In this document: piece by piece, positions 10,360-20,018 of the stretch | Layout: each line of letters begins with the position of its first letter | Numbering within the stretch: the first letter of the stretch is position 1 | From: Labrys monachus | Lineage (GTDB): Bacteria > Pseudomonadota > Alphaproteobacteria > Rhizobiales > Labraceae | Assembly (NCBI RefSeq): GCF_030814655.1 | Contig: NZ_JAUSVK010000001.1 | Span: 4,037,001 to 4,101,000 of the forward strand | Length of the DNA: 64,000 nucleotides | Direction: 5' to 3' | Position numbers and translations under genes: made by a program | The notes under the pieces: model-generated | Told to the model about the DNA's origin: nothing | What the model saw: the letters and a program-made list of their open reading frames with translations, nothing else | The model's database searches: none

Positions 10360-11547
10360 ATGACTGCGACCTCTCTTTCGGCGGACGACATCGGCGACGC
10401 CAAACTGCTGGACGGCATCCTCGTGCTGGATATGAGCCAGTTCCTGTCGGGCCCGTTCTCGGCCCTGCGGTTGTCGGACCTCGGCGCCAGGGTCATCAAG
10501 ATCGAACGCCCCGACGGCGGTGACCTCTGCCGCCGCCTCTATCTTTCCGACACCGAGATCGGCGGGGATTCGACCCTGTTCCACGCCATCAATCGCGGCA
10601 AGGAGAGCTTTTCGGCCGATTTCAAGAACCCGGACGACGTCGCGGCCGTTCGCAGGCTGATCGCGAAGGCGGACGTGGTCATCCAGAATTTTCGTCCCGG
10701 GGTGATCGAGCGCCTCGGCCTCGACCATGCCGCCGCCGCCGCCATCAATCCCGGCATCGTCTATGCCTCGATCACCGGCTATGGCGACGATGGTCCGTGG
10801 AAGATGCGCCCGGGCCAGGACCTTCTCGCCCAGGCCCGCTCCGGCGTGATGTGGCTCAACGGCGACGAGGACCAGGGCCCCGTGCCCTTCGGCCTCGCCA
10901 TTGCCGACCTCCTCGCCGGCAATGCCATCGTCCAGGCCGTGCTCGCCGCCCTCGTGCGCAAAAGCCGGACCGGCATCGGCGCCCATGTCGAGACCAGCCT
11001 GCTGGAGGCGCTCGTCGATTTCCAGTTCGAGGTGCTGACCACCTACATGAACGACGGCGGCAGGCTGCCGGTGCGCTCGTCCTTCCGCAACGCGCATGCC
11101 TATCTCGCCGCCCCCTACGGCGTCTACAAGACGTCCGATTCGTGGCTGGCGCTCGCCATGATGCCGCTGGACAGGCTCGCTCCGCTGCTCGACCTGCCTG
11201 ACATCGCCGGCCTGCCGGCATCGGCCGCGTTCACCGAGCGCGACAGCCTCAAGCGGATCATCGCGGAGCGCCTCGCGGTGCGGCCGATCGCCCATTGGCT
11301 GTCGATCCTGGAACCCGCCGACGTCTGGTGCGCCGAGGTCCTGAACTGGCCCGCGCTCTATGCGAGCGACGGCTTCAAACTCCTCGACATGCTGCAGACG
11401 GTGGAGCGGGACGACGGCGTCTCGATTCGCACCACGCGCTCGCCGATCCGCGTCAACGGGGCTCGCCGGAAGATGGAGACGGCCGCTCCGCGCATCGGCG
11501 AGCATACCGTGAGGCTGCGGAAGGAATTCGGCCTCGACACGCCGTGA
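10360..11547 (+). CDS. CaiB/BaiF (family III) CoA-transferase
   Basis: A 395-residue formyl-CoA-transferase-like enzyme that moves CoA between carboxylic acids. Family marks are the N-terminal VLDMSQFLSGPFSALRLSDLGA, the GYG turn (ITGYGDDGPW), and the nucleophile Asp183 in GLAIADLLAGN, which forms the aspartyl-CoA anhydride. It starts one base after the stop of the MaoC gene, so the two are translationally coupled. With two MaoC proteins it implies that an acid produced from the sugar is activated to a CoA thioester and then hydrated or dehydrated. The substrate is unknown. Confidence 0.92.
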   Translation: MTATSLSADDIGDAKLLDGILVLDMSQFLSGPFSALRLSDLGARVIKIERPDGGDLCRRLYLSDTEIGGDSTLFHAINRGKESFSADFKNPDDVAAVRRLIAKADVVIQNFRPGVIERLGLDHAAAAAINPGIVYASITGYGDDGPWKMRPGQDLLAQARSGVMWLNGDEDQGPVPFGLAIADLLAGNAIVQAVLAALVRKSRTGIGAHVETSLLEALVDFQFEVLTTYMNDGGRLPVRSSFRNAHAYLAAPYGVYKTSDSWLALAMMPLDRLAPLLDLPDIAGLPASAAFTERDSLKRIIAERLAVRPIAHWLSILEPADVWCAEVLNWPALYASDGFKLLDMLQTVERDDGVSIRTTRSPIRVNGARRKMETAAPRIGEHTVRLRKEFGLDTP

Positions 11548-11896
11548 CGACGAGGGAACGCCCTGCGTGCACGCCGGGCGCAGGGAGGACCATGCCTCCG
11601 ACCGCCGCATGAATTCGGCGGAATTGCGTCGGCATTTCGCTTTTTAGATTCTTCCTCCCGGCCTATGGTGCGGGTCTGCCGGTGCGGACCTTCGCCGTGG
11701 ATGGCCGGCCGACGGACGGAGATCCCCGTCCCGGTGCGGCTGCGGCGCTGGTCGTGCCGGTCGAAATCCGCAGATCGCCCAGCGGCCTCTCGGCAGAGGC
11801 CGACGGTGGATCAAGCGGGCCCTGGGGTTGTTATCACGGCACCTGTTTCGCTACACGGACATAAGTCGCCCATCCGCACCACAGTTTGAGGAAGTT
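11548..11896. other. Intergenic region with a weak hairpin
   Basis: No gene is supported here. A 7-bp stem (CCCTGCG at 11561-11567, CGCAGGG at 11579-11585) just after the CoA-transferase stop could be a weak terminator without a T-run. The rest presumably carries the promoter of the beta-propeller gene, but I see no convincing motif. Confidence 0.5.
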
Positions 11897-13024
11897 ATGC
11901 CGGCACAACGTACTTATCTCTATGTGGGTTGCTGCACGCGCCCGACGCCCTATTATCCCACGCATAACGGCAAGGGGATCGCGGCCTTCACCTTCGACGA
12001 GGCGAGCGGGGCGATCGGGCCGATCGGCATCACCGACGGCATCGACAATCCGACCTATCTGGGTGTCGACACCCGGCATCGCGCCCTGCATGCCAACAGC
12101 GAGGTCTTCGGCTGGAATGAAGGCACGGTTTCGGCTTACGCGATCGATCCGGCGACGGGAAAGCTGAGCTATATCAACAAGCAGCCCTCGCTCGGCAGCA
12201 TCACTGCCTATAACAGCCTCGACCGCAGCGGCAATTTCCTCCTCGTCGCCAATTACAGCCTCGCCCCCGAAGGCGAACTGCCCAACAAGGCGGTTGCCAT
12301 TCTGCCGGTCCGCCCCGATGGCGGCCTGATGAGTTCCGTGAGCGACGCCGTCCACTCCGGCACGGGCCCGGTGCCGGACCGCCAGGAGCGCTCGCATCCC
12401 CATTCGGTGCTGGCGACGCCGGACAACCGCTACGTCGTGGTGGCGGATCTCGGCCTCGACCTGCTGGTCGCCTACCGCTTCAACAGCCAGACGGGCGCGA
12501 TTTCACGCTCCGGCGCCGCCTCGCTCGCGCCGGGAGCCGGCCCGCGCCACTTCGTCTTCCATCCGCGCGGCCGCTTCGTCTATGTCGCCAACGAGCTGGA
12601 CTCGACGGTGACGTCCTTCAGCTACGAGCCGGACCAGGCCAAGTTCACCACGATTGCCACGGCCTCGACGATGCCGGAGGGGGCGGCGACGGTCAATCAT
12701 TGCTCGGAGATCCGCATTTCCGCCGACGGAGCCTTCCTCTATGTCGCCAATCGCGGTCATGACAGCATCGCGATCTTCGCCCTGGACGGCGATGGCGGCC
12801 TCGAACTGACGAAGACGGTGCCCTCGGGCGGCGAGATCCCGCGCAATTTCGCCATCGATCCTTCGGGCAACTTCCTCGTCGTCGCCAATCAGAACAGCGA
12901 CCGGGTGACGGTGTTCGCCGTCGATCGCGAAACCGGCGACCTGACGCCCACCGGTATCGAGGTCGAGACGGGCACGCCGACCTCGATCGCCTTCTATCGG
13001 ACCGAGATCGAGAAGCCCGCCTAG
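11897..13024 (+). CDS. Lactonase, 7-bladed beta-propeller (6-phosphogluconolactonase YbhE-like)
   Basis: A 375-residue protein of the PF10282 lactonase family (cycloisomerase 2 group). Repeating blade segments are clear, for example RSGNFLLVANYSLA, DNRYVVVADLGLDLLVAYRF, RGRFVYVANELDSTVTSFSY, DGAFLYVANRGHDSIAIFAL and SGNFLVVANQNSDRVTVFAV; the PHSV and GAGPRHFVFHP segments are conserved in the family. There is no signal peptide. GAGGAAG lies four bases before the ATG at 11897. It could be a second lactonase of the sugar oxidation pathway, or a general gluconolactonase-like enzyme; it ends in a strong hairpin shared with the convergent gene. Confidence 0.88.
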   Translation: MPAQRTYLYVGCCTRPTPYYPTHNGKGIAAFTFDEASGAIGPIGITDGIDNPTYLGVDTRHRALHANSEVFGWNEGTVSAYAIDPATGKLSYINKQPSLGSITAYNSLDRSGNFLLVANYSLAPEGELPNKAVAILPVRPDGGLMSSVSDAVHSGTGPVPDRQERSHPHSVLATPDNRYVVVADLGLDLLVAYRFNSQTGAISRSGAASLAPGAGPRHFVFHPRGRFVYVANELDSTVTSFSYEPDQAKFTTIATASTMPEGAATVNHCSEIRISADGAFLYVANRGHDSIAIFALDGDGGLELTKTVPSGGEIPRNFAIDPSGNFLVVANQNSDRVTVFAVDRETGDLTPTGIEVETGTPTSIAFYRTEIEKPA

Positions 13025-13027
13025 CAG

Positions 13028-13063
13028 AATTTTCGGTCCCATCAACGGATGGGCCCGAAAATT
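13028..13063. terminator. Hairpin terminator between convergent genes
   Basis: A 16-position stem with one mismatch and an AACG loop (arms 13028-13043 and 13048-13063) begins four bases after the propeller stop. The flanking A/T bases of the arms (AATTTT, AAAATT) give T-rich tails in both directions, so it may serve both this gene and the convergent one ending at 13185. Confidence 0.75.
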
Positions 13064-13184
13064 GCTGCGTCCTTTCAAGGGTCTTGCGGAGGCTCACGGG
13101 CGTTCTCGCCTGTGAACCTCGCTCAGGCCGGCGCATGCCCGGCGGGGGACGTCCCGTCAGAGCCCCCGAGACCTGGATCCCCTG

Positions 13185-14516
13185 TCACGCCGGCGCGAGA
13201 TGGGGGCTCGAGAAGCCGAGCTTGCGCAGGCCGGCCTGGATCTCGGGTATGCGCATGAACAGCTTCCACAGAAGGCCCGTCCGGTGGTTCTCGATCATCA
13301 CGATGATCGGCCCCTGGTCGATCGCCAGGAAGGTGTCGGCGAACCAGTCCCTGTCCTCGCAGAAGGCGTCGACGAAGCCGAAGCGCCCCCAGGCCCTGTC
13401 GCCATGCTTGCGCAGGAAATGCCGCAGGGCCGCCATCGCCTGTTCCGGCGCATAGGGAAAGCTCGCCAGGGCGGCCGTCGGCGTGATGACTCCGTTGTCG
13501 TGGTCGGGCGCATGCGCATCATATCCGGCAGGATCGTCGCTGGCGGTCAGGCCCCAGCAATCGGGCCCGTAGCCCGCATGGCCGTTGGGGTTGAGCACGC
13601 AATGCCGGTAGTTGATGAGGGTATGGGCGGTGTTCTGCTGCCAATAATCGGCATAGCGGTCCTTCAGGCCGCGCGGATCGAGGCCGACGAATGAATAATG
13701 CGCCCAGAACAGCGGTCCGCCGCGATCCGGGCCGATCGGCAGCTCGATGTCGTGATAGCGCCGCGGCGGGCCATAGTCGCGGCTGGCCGCAAAACCGCGA
13801 TGATAGGCCTCGGGCCCGACCGGATAGCGGGGCGAGGAAGCCGCCAGCACATAGGCGATCAGGCATTCGTTCCAGCCGTGGATGTCGTGGTCGAGGGCGA
13901 AGCCGTTGTTCGGGCTCCAATGCCAAGTGAGCACCTTGCGCCCTCGCGTGTACCAGTCCCACTCCACCTCGCCCCACAGGCCGGTGATGCGCTGGCGCAG
14001 GCGCCGCTCCGCCGCCCCGTCGCCGTCGAAATATTCGCGCACGCAGAGCAGGCCCTGGAACAGGAAGGCGGTCTCGACGAGGTCGCCGCCGTCGTCCTTG
14101 CGGCTGAACGGCCATACGGCGCCGGTGCGCCCATGCATGAAATGGGGATAGGCCCCGTGGAAGCAGGTCGCCGGCTCGATGACGTCGATGATGCGCTCGA
14201 GCCGCGCCAGCCCTTCGGCATGGGTGATCCACCCGCGCTCGATGCCGACGAGCATCGCCATCACGCCGAATCCTGTCCCGCCGATGGCGACGAGGTCATT
14301 GTCGGGATCGGCGGCGCGCATGGTGCGGTCCCGCGCCATGCCGCTCGCCGGCTCGGCGCCTTCCCAGAAGAACCGGAGGGTGCGGCGCTGCACCGCCTCC
14401 AGCAGGTCGTCATCCGGCAGCTCCGCCAATTGCGCAGGCGGCAGCCTATCGGCATCGACGGCCACCGGCCGCCCTTCCTTCCTGGCGTTCTTCTTCGCGA
14501 CCTTGACCTTGGTCAT
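13185..14516 (-). CDS. Glycoamylase-like protein (PF10091; GH144-type)
   Basis: A 443-residue alpha/alpha-barrel glycoside hydrolase-like protein. Recognisable family segments are RTLRFFWEGAEPASGMARDR, the VAIGGTGFGVMAM motif, DLVETAFLFQGLLC, SPNNGFALDHDIHGWNE, FWAHYSFVGLDPRG and CWGLTASDDPAGYDAHAP. Characterised members of GH144 are endo-beta-1,2-glucanases, and a related domain occurs in cyclic beta-1,2-glucan synthases of rhizobia. No signal peptide is visible; the N-terminus is Lys-rich (MTKVKVAKKNARK), so the protein may be cytoplasmic or start differently. The substrate is inferred from the family only. Confidence 0.85.
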   Translation of the reverse strand: MTKVKVAKKNARKEGRPVAVDADRLPPAQLAELPDDDLLEAVQRRTLRFFWEGAEPASGMARDRTMRAADPDNDLVAIGGTGFGVMAMLVGIERGWITHAEGLARLERIIDVIEPATCFHGAYPHFMHGRTGAVWPFSRKDDGGDLVETAFLFQGLLCVREYFDGDGAAERRLRQRITGLWGEVEWDWYTRGRKVLTWHWSPNNGFALDHDIHGWNECLIAYVLAASSPRYPVGPEAYHRGFAASRDYGPPRRYHDIELPIGPDRGGPLFWAHYSFVGLDPRGLKDRYADYWQQNTAHTLINYRHCVLNPNGHAGYGPDCWGLTASDDPAGYDAHAPDHDNGVITPTAALASFPYAPEQAMAALRHFLRKHGDRAWGRFGFVDAFCEDRDWFADTFLAIDQGPIIVMIENHRTGLLWKLFMRIPEIQAGLRKLGFSSPHLAPA

Positions 14517-14604
14517 GTCCCGCGTCCTCCGTTCTTTCCCGGGGCGTGACCGGCAGCAGCGCCGGCCGACGACCCCCTTTCAATTCGTCGCCGGCGTGCT
14601 GGAT

Positions 14605-16452
14605 TCAGATGTCTTTTCCGAACGACCAGAAGGAGCGATGGTCGCCGCCATGCTTCTGCTCGCCGGCGGTCGCCGATGCCGGCTCGCCCTCGCTCACCAG
14701 ATGCAGGGCATGCGGGAAGAAGCCGGCCTGCAGGCCGGCCCGGCCGATATGGACGATGCCGGCCTGGCCGAGATATTTCTCGAGAATGCCGACGGCACGT
14801 TCCCGCAGGTCGTCGTCCAGGCCCTCCAGCGCCTCGTCGATCACCAGCCAGGCCGGCTTCTGGAGGGCGAGGCGCGCGAAGGCCAGCCCCTGCTGCTCCT
14901 CGTCGCCGAGATCCTTGTCCCACCTCAGATTGCGGTCGAGCCCGGGGATCAGGTGGTCGAGCCGCATCGCCGACAGGGCCGTACGAAAATCCTCGTCCCC
15001 GAACTGCCCGACGGGCCGCGGATAGGCCAGCACCTGGCGGAGCGTGCCCTGCGGCAGATAGGGCCGGCGCGGCATGAAGGTGACGTTTTCTCCCTTCGGC
15101 ATGCCGACGCGGCCCTCGCCGAACGGCCACAGGCCGGCAATGGTGCGGAAGAGCAGCGTCTTGTTGACGCCGGCCTCGCTGACGACGATGACACGCTCGC
15201 CGGCCTTCACGGTGACGTGGTCCTCCCGGAGCCTGCTACGGCCCGCCGGCGAATCGATCGCCAGATTCTCGAATGTCATCTCGCCGGGTTGCGAGGTCGC
15301 AAATTCGATCCGGCTGCTGCCGGGATCGAACGTATCGATCTGCGTCACGGCGGCGCGGAAATTGGCGACGCGCAGCAGCGTCGCACGCCAATCAGCGATG
15401 GAATTGAAATTGTCGACGAACCAGCGCAGCGCCTGCTGCACCTGGTTGAAGGCGCCGACCGCCACCATGAGGCCGCCAAACGAAAGGCTCCCGGCGAAGT
15501 AGATCGGCGCCGCCACCAGGATCGGCGCGAGGATGGTGAACCAGCCATATCCCGACGTCACCCAGGCGAGCTTGGTCGCCGCCGTCACCAGCCGCCGCAT
15601 CGCCTTGAGAACGGCGGCGAGGTCGAGATTGAGCTGGCGCTCCTCGTCCGCCTCGCCGCTGTTGAGCGCGATGGCGTCGACATGTTCGCTCACCCGCACC
15701 AGCGAAAAGCGGAACTCGGCTTCGCGGGCGTAGCGGTCCGCGTTGAGGCCGATCAGCGGCCCGCCGACGTGCCAGGAGATCAGCGAGGCCGTCGTGGCAT
15801 AGAAGATCGCTGCCCACACCATATAGCCGGGAACGACGAGGTGATAGCCGCCGATATCGAAGGCGAAGCCGCTCGAGATGCTCCAGAGCACGGTAATGAA
15901 GCTGATCAGCAGGATCGAAGCCTGCAGAAGGCCGATGCCGAGATCCGTCGACAATTCGGTGAGATGGCGGGTGTCCTCGTGCAGGCGCTGGTCGGGATTG
16001 ACGCCGATCCGGCTCGAATTGGCGAGGCGGAAGGCGCGCTTGGGCTGCATCCACTGGCCGATCAGGTCCTCGACGAGCCCCTGGCGCAGCTTCAGCTTCA
16101 CCATCATGTTGAGCCAGGTCTGCGTCACGTTGAGGATCAGCAAGGCACCGGCGATACCAATGAAGACGAGCAGCTGCTGCAGGAATTCGGGCAGGTCCTT
16201 GCGCGCGAGGGCATCGTAGAACGGCTGGTTCCAGGCATTGAGGAGGATCTGGAAATAGGCGGTGGCCACGATCACCACGAACACGCCGAACAGCAGGAGC
16301 AGAAGCTGGTTGCGGCGCGGGGAGCGGATGAAGGCCTTGGCCATCATGGTGAGCTGGAGCATCAGCCCACCCATCGACTCCTCGGACTGTCCGGGACTGT
16401 CCTGCTCCTTCTGGGGTTCGTCCACAGGTTGTCGCCCCGATGTTGCAACCAT
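14605..16452 (-). CDS. SbmA/YddA-like ABC transporter, fused membrane and ATPase domains, degraded nucleotide site
   Basis: A 615-residue protein with a membrane domain of the ABC_membrane_2/SbmA-BacA type (about six segments in residues 40-330) and a C-terminal ATPase domain. Family features include the N-terminal ILLNAWNQPFYDALARKD and the GGLMVAVGAFNQVQQALRWFVDNF segment. The ATPase domain is atypical: Walker A is SEAGVNKT (residues 425-432), with Ser and Asn at two normally invariant Gly positions, and the switch His is Arg571 (HIGRAG). The signature (LGDEEQQG, 515-522) and Walker B Asp539/Glu540 are near normal. It may be a low-activity transporter or a proton-driven one like SbmA with a vestigial ATPase. 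Confidence 0.87.
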   Translation of the reverse strand: MVATSGRQPVDEPQKEQDSPGQSEESMGGLMLQLTMMAKAFIRSPRRNQLLLLLFGVFVVIVATAYFQILLNAWNQPFYDALARKDLPEFLQQLLVFIGIAGALLILNVTQTWLNMMVKLKLRQGLVEDLIGQWMQPKRAFRLANSSRIGVNPDQRLHEDTRHLTELSTDLGIGLLQASILLISFITVLWSISSGFAFDIGGYHLVVPGYMVWAAIFYATTASLISWHVGGPLIGLNADRYAREAEFRFSLVRVSEHVDAIALNSGEADEERQLNLDLAAVLKAMRRLVTAATKLAWVTSGYGWFTILAPILVAAPIYFAGSLSFGGLMVAVGAFNQVQQALRWFVDNFNSIADWRATLLRVANFRAAVTQIDTFDPGSSRIEFATSQPGEMTFENLAIDSPAGRSRLREDHVTVKAGERVIVVSEAGVNKTLLFRTIAGLWPFGEGRVGMPKGENVTFMPRRPYLPQGTLRQVLAYPRPVGQFGDEDFRTALSAMRLDHLIPGLDRNLRWDKDLGDEEQQGLAFARLALQKPAWLVIDEALEGLDDDLRERAVGILEKYLGQAGIVHIGRAGLQAGFFPHALHLVSEGEPASATAGEQKHGGDHRSFWSFGKDI

Positions 16453-16638
16453 GAATCAGTCTCCCCGCAGACTATAGCCCGTCGTCGGCGAGAGTCACCC
16501 TGCGCAGGCGCCGCGCCGGCCCATGGACCGGCCGATGGCGTTGCACTTACACGAAGGTGCATTATTATGCGTATTACTGCTTGATATGACGCCCATGATG
16601 CCGCATAGACGCACGATCATGCACATCCTGAGCCTCTC

Positions 16639-17424
16639 ATGATCGATCTCCTGCCGGCCGATGAGGCCCTCATCCCAGCCGAACGCCAGCGCCATCTCCT
16701 CGAACGGGTGAACCGGGACGGCCGGGTGTCCTCGGCGCAGGCCGCGGTGGAGTTCGGCGTCTCCGAAGATACGATCCGGCGCGACCTGCGCGAACTTGCG
16801 GAAGCCGGCCTGGTGGAACGCGTCCATGGCGGCGCCCTGCGCAAGTCGCAGCTGTCCCATCGCTTCGAGACCCGCCTCGGCATGCAGCAGGCCGAAAAGG
16901 CCCGCCTCGCCTCCCACGCCCTTTCCCTGCTGCGCGACGGGATGGTGCTGCTCCTCGACCAGAGCACCACCAATCTGATGCTGGCCCGCCAGCTTCCCGC
17001 CGGCCGGAGCCTGACCGTGGTGACTCCCTCGCCCGATATCGCTGTCGCGGCCCTCGACCGCGGCATCGCCGACATCGTACTGGTCGGCGGCAGGCTCGAT
17101 GTCCAGTCGCGCAGCGCTACCGGCGCCGGCGCCCTCGAACAGATCGGGAGAATACGGCCGGACATGTGTTTCCTGGGGGCCTGTGCCGTCGACATCGCCG
17201 CAGGCATCACCGCCATGGACCATGACGACGCCTGCCTCAAGCGCGCCATGGTGGCCGCTTCGGCCAGCATCGTCGCCCTCGTGACGGCAGACAAGCTCGA
17301 CACCAGCGCCGCCTTCGCCGTCGCTCCCTATGACTGCCTCGATCATATGGTCACGCAGGCGAGCATTCCGGACGCAGCGCGGCAGCGCTACGATTCCGCC
17401 GATGTGGAGATACATCTTGTCTGA
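16639..17424 (+). CDS. DeoR/GlpR family transcriptional regulator
   Basis: A 261-residue repressor-type protein. Residues 14-65 are the winged helix-turn-helix (ERQRHLLERVNRDGRVSS, then VSEDTIRRDLRELAEAGLVERVHGGA, the DeoR signature). The rest is the DeoRC sugar-phosphate sensor domain (LLLDQSTTNLMLARQL, VTPSPDIAVAAL, DIVLVGGRLD, FLGACAVD, TADKLDTSAAF). Its stop overlaps the start of the MFS gene, so it probably autoregulates a two-gene operon with that transporter in response to a sugar phosphate. Confidence 0.93.
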   Translation: MIDLLPADEALIPAERQRHLLERVNRDGRVSSAQAAVEFGVSEDTIRRDLRELAEAGLVERVHGGALRKSQLSHRFETRLGMQQAEKARLASHALSLLRDGMVLLLDQSTTNLMLARQLPAGRSLTVVTPSPDIAVAALDRGIADIVLVGGRLDVQSRSATGAGALEQIGRIRPDMCFLGACAVDIAAGITAMDHDDACLKRAMVAASASIVALVTADKLDTSAAFAVAPYDCLDHMVTQASIPDAARQRYDSADVEIHLV

Positions 17425-18598
17425 TCCCGTTTGCCCTGCGACCGGCTGGCGCGCCTGGTACCCGACGGCCGCCATGTTCTTCGTCAACGGCGCGATCTTC
17501 GGCGTGTGGGCGACGCAGATCCCGCTCGCCAAGCTCCGTCTCGGCCTCGATCCCGAGGTGCTCGGCAGCGCCCTGCTGCTGCTCGGCGCCGGGGCGGTGG
17601 TCGCGATGGCCGGCAGCGGCTGGATCCTGCAGCGCATCGGCACCGCCGCGCTGATCCGCGTGAGCGCCGTGCTCTTCTGCATCATGCTGCCCCTGACCTG
17701 CATCGCACCGGACATCTGGTCGCTCGCCGTCATCCTGTTCTTCTTCGGCGCAAGCGGGGGCAGCATGGACGTGGCGATGAACGCGGCCGCTTCCGATGTG
17801 GAGAAGCAGGCCGGCAAGCCCTACATGTCATCCTTCCACGGCATGTGGAGCATCGGCGGCCTCACCGGGGCGACGCTCGCCACCGTGCTGCTCGGCGTCG
17901 TCGGCGGGGCGCTGCAGGGGCTGGTGATGGCCGCCGTCCTGGCCGCAATCTTCGTATGGGGCCAGGCCGAGCTGCCGCCCGGCCGGCAGATACCGGCGAC
18001 GGCGGGGGGGCAGCTGGCGGCCCTGCGTCCCGGCCCGCTCGCGATCCTCGTGGGCATCATGGCCGCGCTGTGCTTCGCCGCCGAGGGTGCGGTGCTCGAC
18101 TGGGCGGCGATCTATCTGCGGGACAGTCTCGGCGCGGCGACGGAACACGCCAATTTCGGCTATGCGGCCTTCGCCGGCGCCATGGCCGCCGGACGCTTCG
18201 GCGGGGACTTCGTCCGCCGCCGCCTCCGCGGGGTGACGCTCCTGCGCATCGGCTGCCTTCTCGCCTTCGTCGGCGTGCTCGCCGGGCCGCTTTCGGGCAA
18301 TGTCGTGCTCGCCATCGCCGGCTACGCCCTCACGGGCCTCGGTCTTTCCAATGTCGTCCCCGTGCTGTTCAGCGCCGCCGGTGCCATGCCTCGCCCCGAA
18401 GCGCAGATCGCCGTCGTCTCGACCCTGGGCTATGCCGGCCTGCTCGCGGCGCCGCCGCTGCTCGGCTTCGTGGCCCATGCGACATCGCTCACCAGCATCT
18501 ATGTCATCGTCGCGATCGCCGCCGCACTGATTGCGGTGCTGGCCACCGCCTGCTCGCCCGCTTTGGGGGGACGGCAACCGGTCACAACAGCGGGCTGA
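17417..18598 (+). CDS. MFS transporter (YbjJ-like)
   Basis: A 393-residue major facilitator protein with twelve predicted membrane segments, similar in arrangement to the uncharacterised E. coli YbjJ group (FFVNGAIFGVWATQIPLAK, SFHGMWSIGGLTGA). I place the start at a TTG at 17417, inside the last codons of the DeoR gene, because GGAGA lies seven bases upstream; an in-frame ATG at 17402 has no SD. Translational coupling to the regulator is therefore likely. It overlaps the convergent gene at 18582 by 17 bases. Substrate unknown; export of a sugar or metabolite is a guess. Confidence 0.88.
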   Translation: MSDPVCPATGWRAWYPTAAMFFVNGAIFGVWATQIPLAKLRLGLDPEVLGSALLLLGAGAVVAMAGSGWILQRIGTAALIRVSAVLFCIMLPLTCIAPDIWSLAVILFFFGASGGSMDVAMNAAASDVEKQAGKPYMSSFHGMWSIGGLTGATLATVLLGVVGGALQGLVMAAVLAAIFVWGQAELPPGRQIPATAGGQLAALRPGPLAILVGIMAALCFAAEGAVLDWAAIYLRDSLGAATEHANFGYAAFAGAMAAGRFGGDFVRRRLRGVTLLRIGCLLAFVGVLAGPLSGNVVLAIAGYALTGLGLSNVVPVLFSAAGAMPRPEAQIAVVSTLGYAGLLAAPPLLGFVAHATSLTSIYVIVAIAAALIAVLATACSPALGGRQPVTTAG

Positions 18599-20018
18599 CC
18601 AGACGGGCCAGATTTTCCGCAACCTTGGTCGTCAGCGGGCGCCGGCGCCATTCGTCGAGGATGAGGAGGTCGCTGCTGGCCATGTAGCCTTCCTGCATCG
18701 CCCTGAGCTGCAGGGTCACGGTACGGTCGTAGATCACGACCGTCACCTCCGAATTGAGCACGAAGGATCGCATGTCCATGTTGCTGGAGCCGATCAGGGC
18801 GACATCAGTGTCGATCGACACGTTCTTGGCGTGCAGGAAGGCGTCGCGGAAGAGATGAATGCTCGCCCCCACCGCCAGCAGTTCGTCGTAATAGGATTGC
18901 TGGGCGAAGCGGACGAGGTGGTGGTCGGCGATCTTCGGCACGACCAGATGCACCTGGACCCCGCGCAGCACCGCGATCTGCATCGCCTTGAGGACGGCCT
19001 CGCTCGGTACGAAATAGGGCGTGACCAGCACGACCTGCTGCAGCGCCGAATGGATGACGGTGACCAGCAGGCTCTCGATGCCGCCGACGCGATAATCCGG
19101 GCCGCTCGGAAGGACCTGGGTCGCAACCGTTCCGGCGGCGGCCGTCGGCGCCATCACGCTGTCGACGGGCAGAGCCTCTTCCGTCTCGAGAAACCAATCG
19201 GCGATGAAGACCGCCTGCAATTCCAGCACGACCGGCCCTTCAAGCCGCAGCATTAATTCCTGATTGTTGACGTTGGGAATCGTCTCGGGAGAGATGATGT
19301 TCTGGGAACCGGCATAAGCCACCACCCCGTCGATCACCGCGATCTTGCGATGGTTGCGCAGATCGGCCCGGGCCGATTTGCGGCGGAACAGGGTGATCGG
19401 AAGGATGCGGTAGGCCTCCACGTCGTAGTCCTTCAGCCGCGCCAGCACCCTGCCGGCCCATGGCCGCGATCCCACCGCATCGATGAGCACGCGGCAGGCC
19501 ACGCCGCGCCGGCGCGCACGGCCCAAGGCTTCCATCACCCTGCCCCCGGTCTCGTCGTCGGCGAAGATGTAGAACAGCAGGTGCACATGCCGCGTGGCCG
19601 CGTCGATATCGCCGATCAGCCGGTCGATGATCAGCACATAGTCGGCCAGCAGTTCCGCGCTGGCCCCGTCGACGACCGGCAGCCGGCCGATTTTCTCGAT
19701 CAGGACCGCCGCCCGCGCGAACCGGCGCGGCGGGCGTTCGCGCGCCACGTCGGTGAGGTGCAAAATCCTGTCGGCCGAGATCTGCAGGATGCGGGGAAGC
19801 TGGGCGAATCGCCGGCGCCGCCACCTCGGATAGGTCGCGCGGCCGATGAGAAGATAGAGCACCAGGGCCGGCCACGGCAGGAACATCACCAGCAGGAGCC
19901 AGCTTCGGGCCGCATCCGAGGTGCGCCGGAACGGTATGACGACCACCATGACGAGGCGGACCGCCCACTCCGAACAATAATAGGCCCATGCCAGGGCGCT
20001 GAGATCAAGCAGCATCAT
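18582..20018 (-). CDS. Cardiolipin synthase-like phospholipase D protein
   Basis: About 478 residues with two N-terminal membrane segments followed by two phospholipase D domains. The catalytic HKD motifs are both intact: His223-x-Lys225-x4-Asp230 (NHRKIAVID) and His396-x-Lys398-x4-Asp403 (HAKNVSID), each followed by the usual GSQN or GSSN segment. Bacterial Cls enzymes have this length and layout and condense two phosphatidylglycerols to cardiolipin in the inner membrane. The start is the ATG at 20018 (an adjacent ATG is at 20015, and a GTG at 20054 is also possible). Confidence 0.92.
   Translation of the reverse strand: MMLLDLSALAWAYYCSEWAVRLVMVVVIPFRRTSDAARSWLLLVMFLPWPALVLYLLIGRATYPRWRRRRFAQLPRILQISADRILHLTDVARERPPRRFARAAVLIEKIGRLPVVDGASAELLADYVLIIDRLIGDIDAATRHVHLLFYIFADDETGGRVMEALGRARRRGVACRVLIDAVGSRPWAGRVLARLKDYDVEAYRILPITLFRRKSARADLRNHRKIAVIDGVVAYAGSQNIISPETIPNVNNQELMLRLEGPVVLELQAVFIADWFLETEEALPVDSVMAPTAAAGTVATQVLPSGPDYRVGGIESLLVTVIHSALQQVVLVTPYFVPSEAVLKAMQIAVLRGVQVHLVVPKIADHHLVRFAQQSYYDELLAVGASIHLFRDAFLHAKNVSIDTDVALIGSSNMDMRSFVLNSEVTVVIYDRTVTLQLRAMQEGYMASSDLLILDEWRRRPLTTKVAENLARLVSPLL

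Noticed and set aside
14179..16584. 801-codon plus-strand frame over the SbmA-like ABC gene
   Set aside because: The minus-strand protein has membrane helices and ABC motifs; the plus-strand product has the His/Gln/Arg-rich composition of an antisense shadow.
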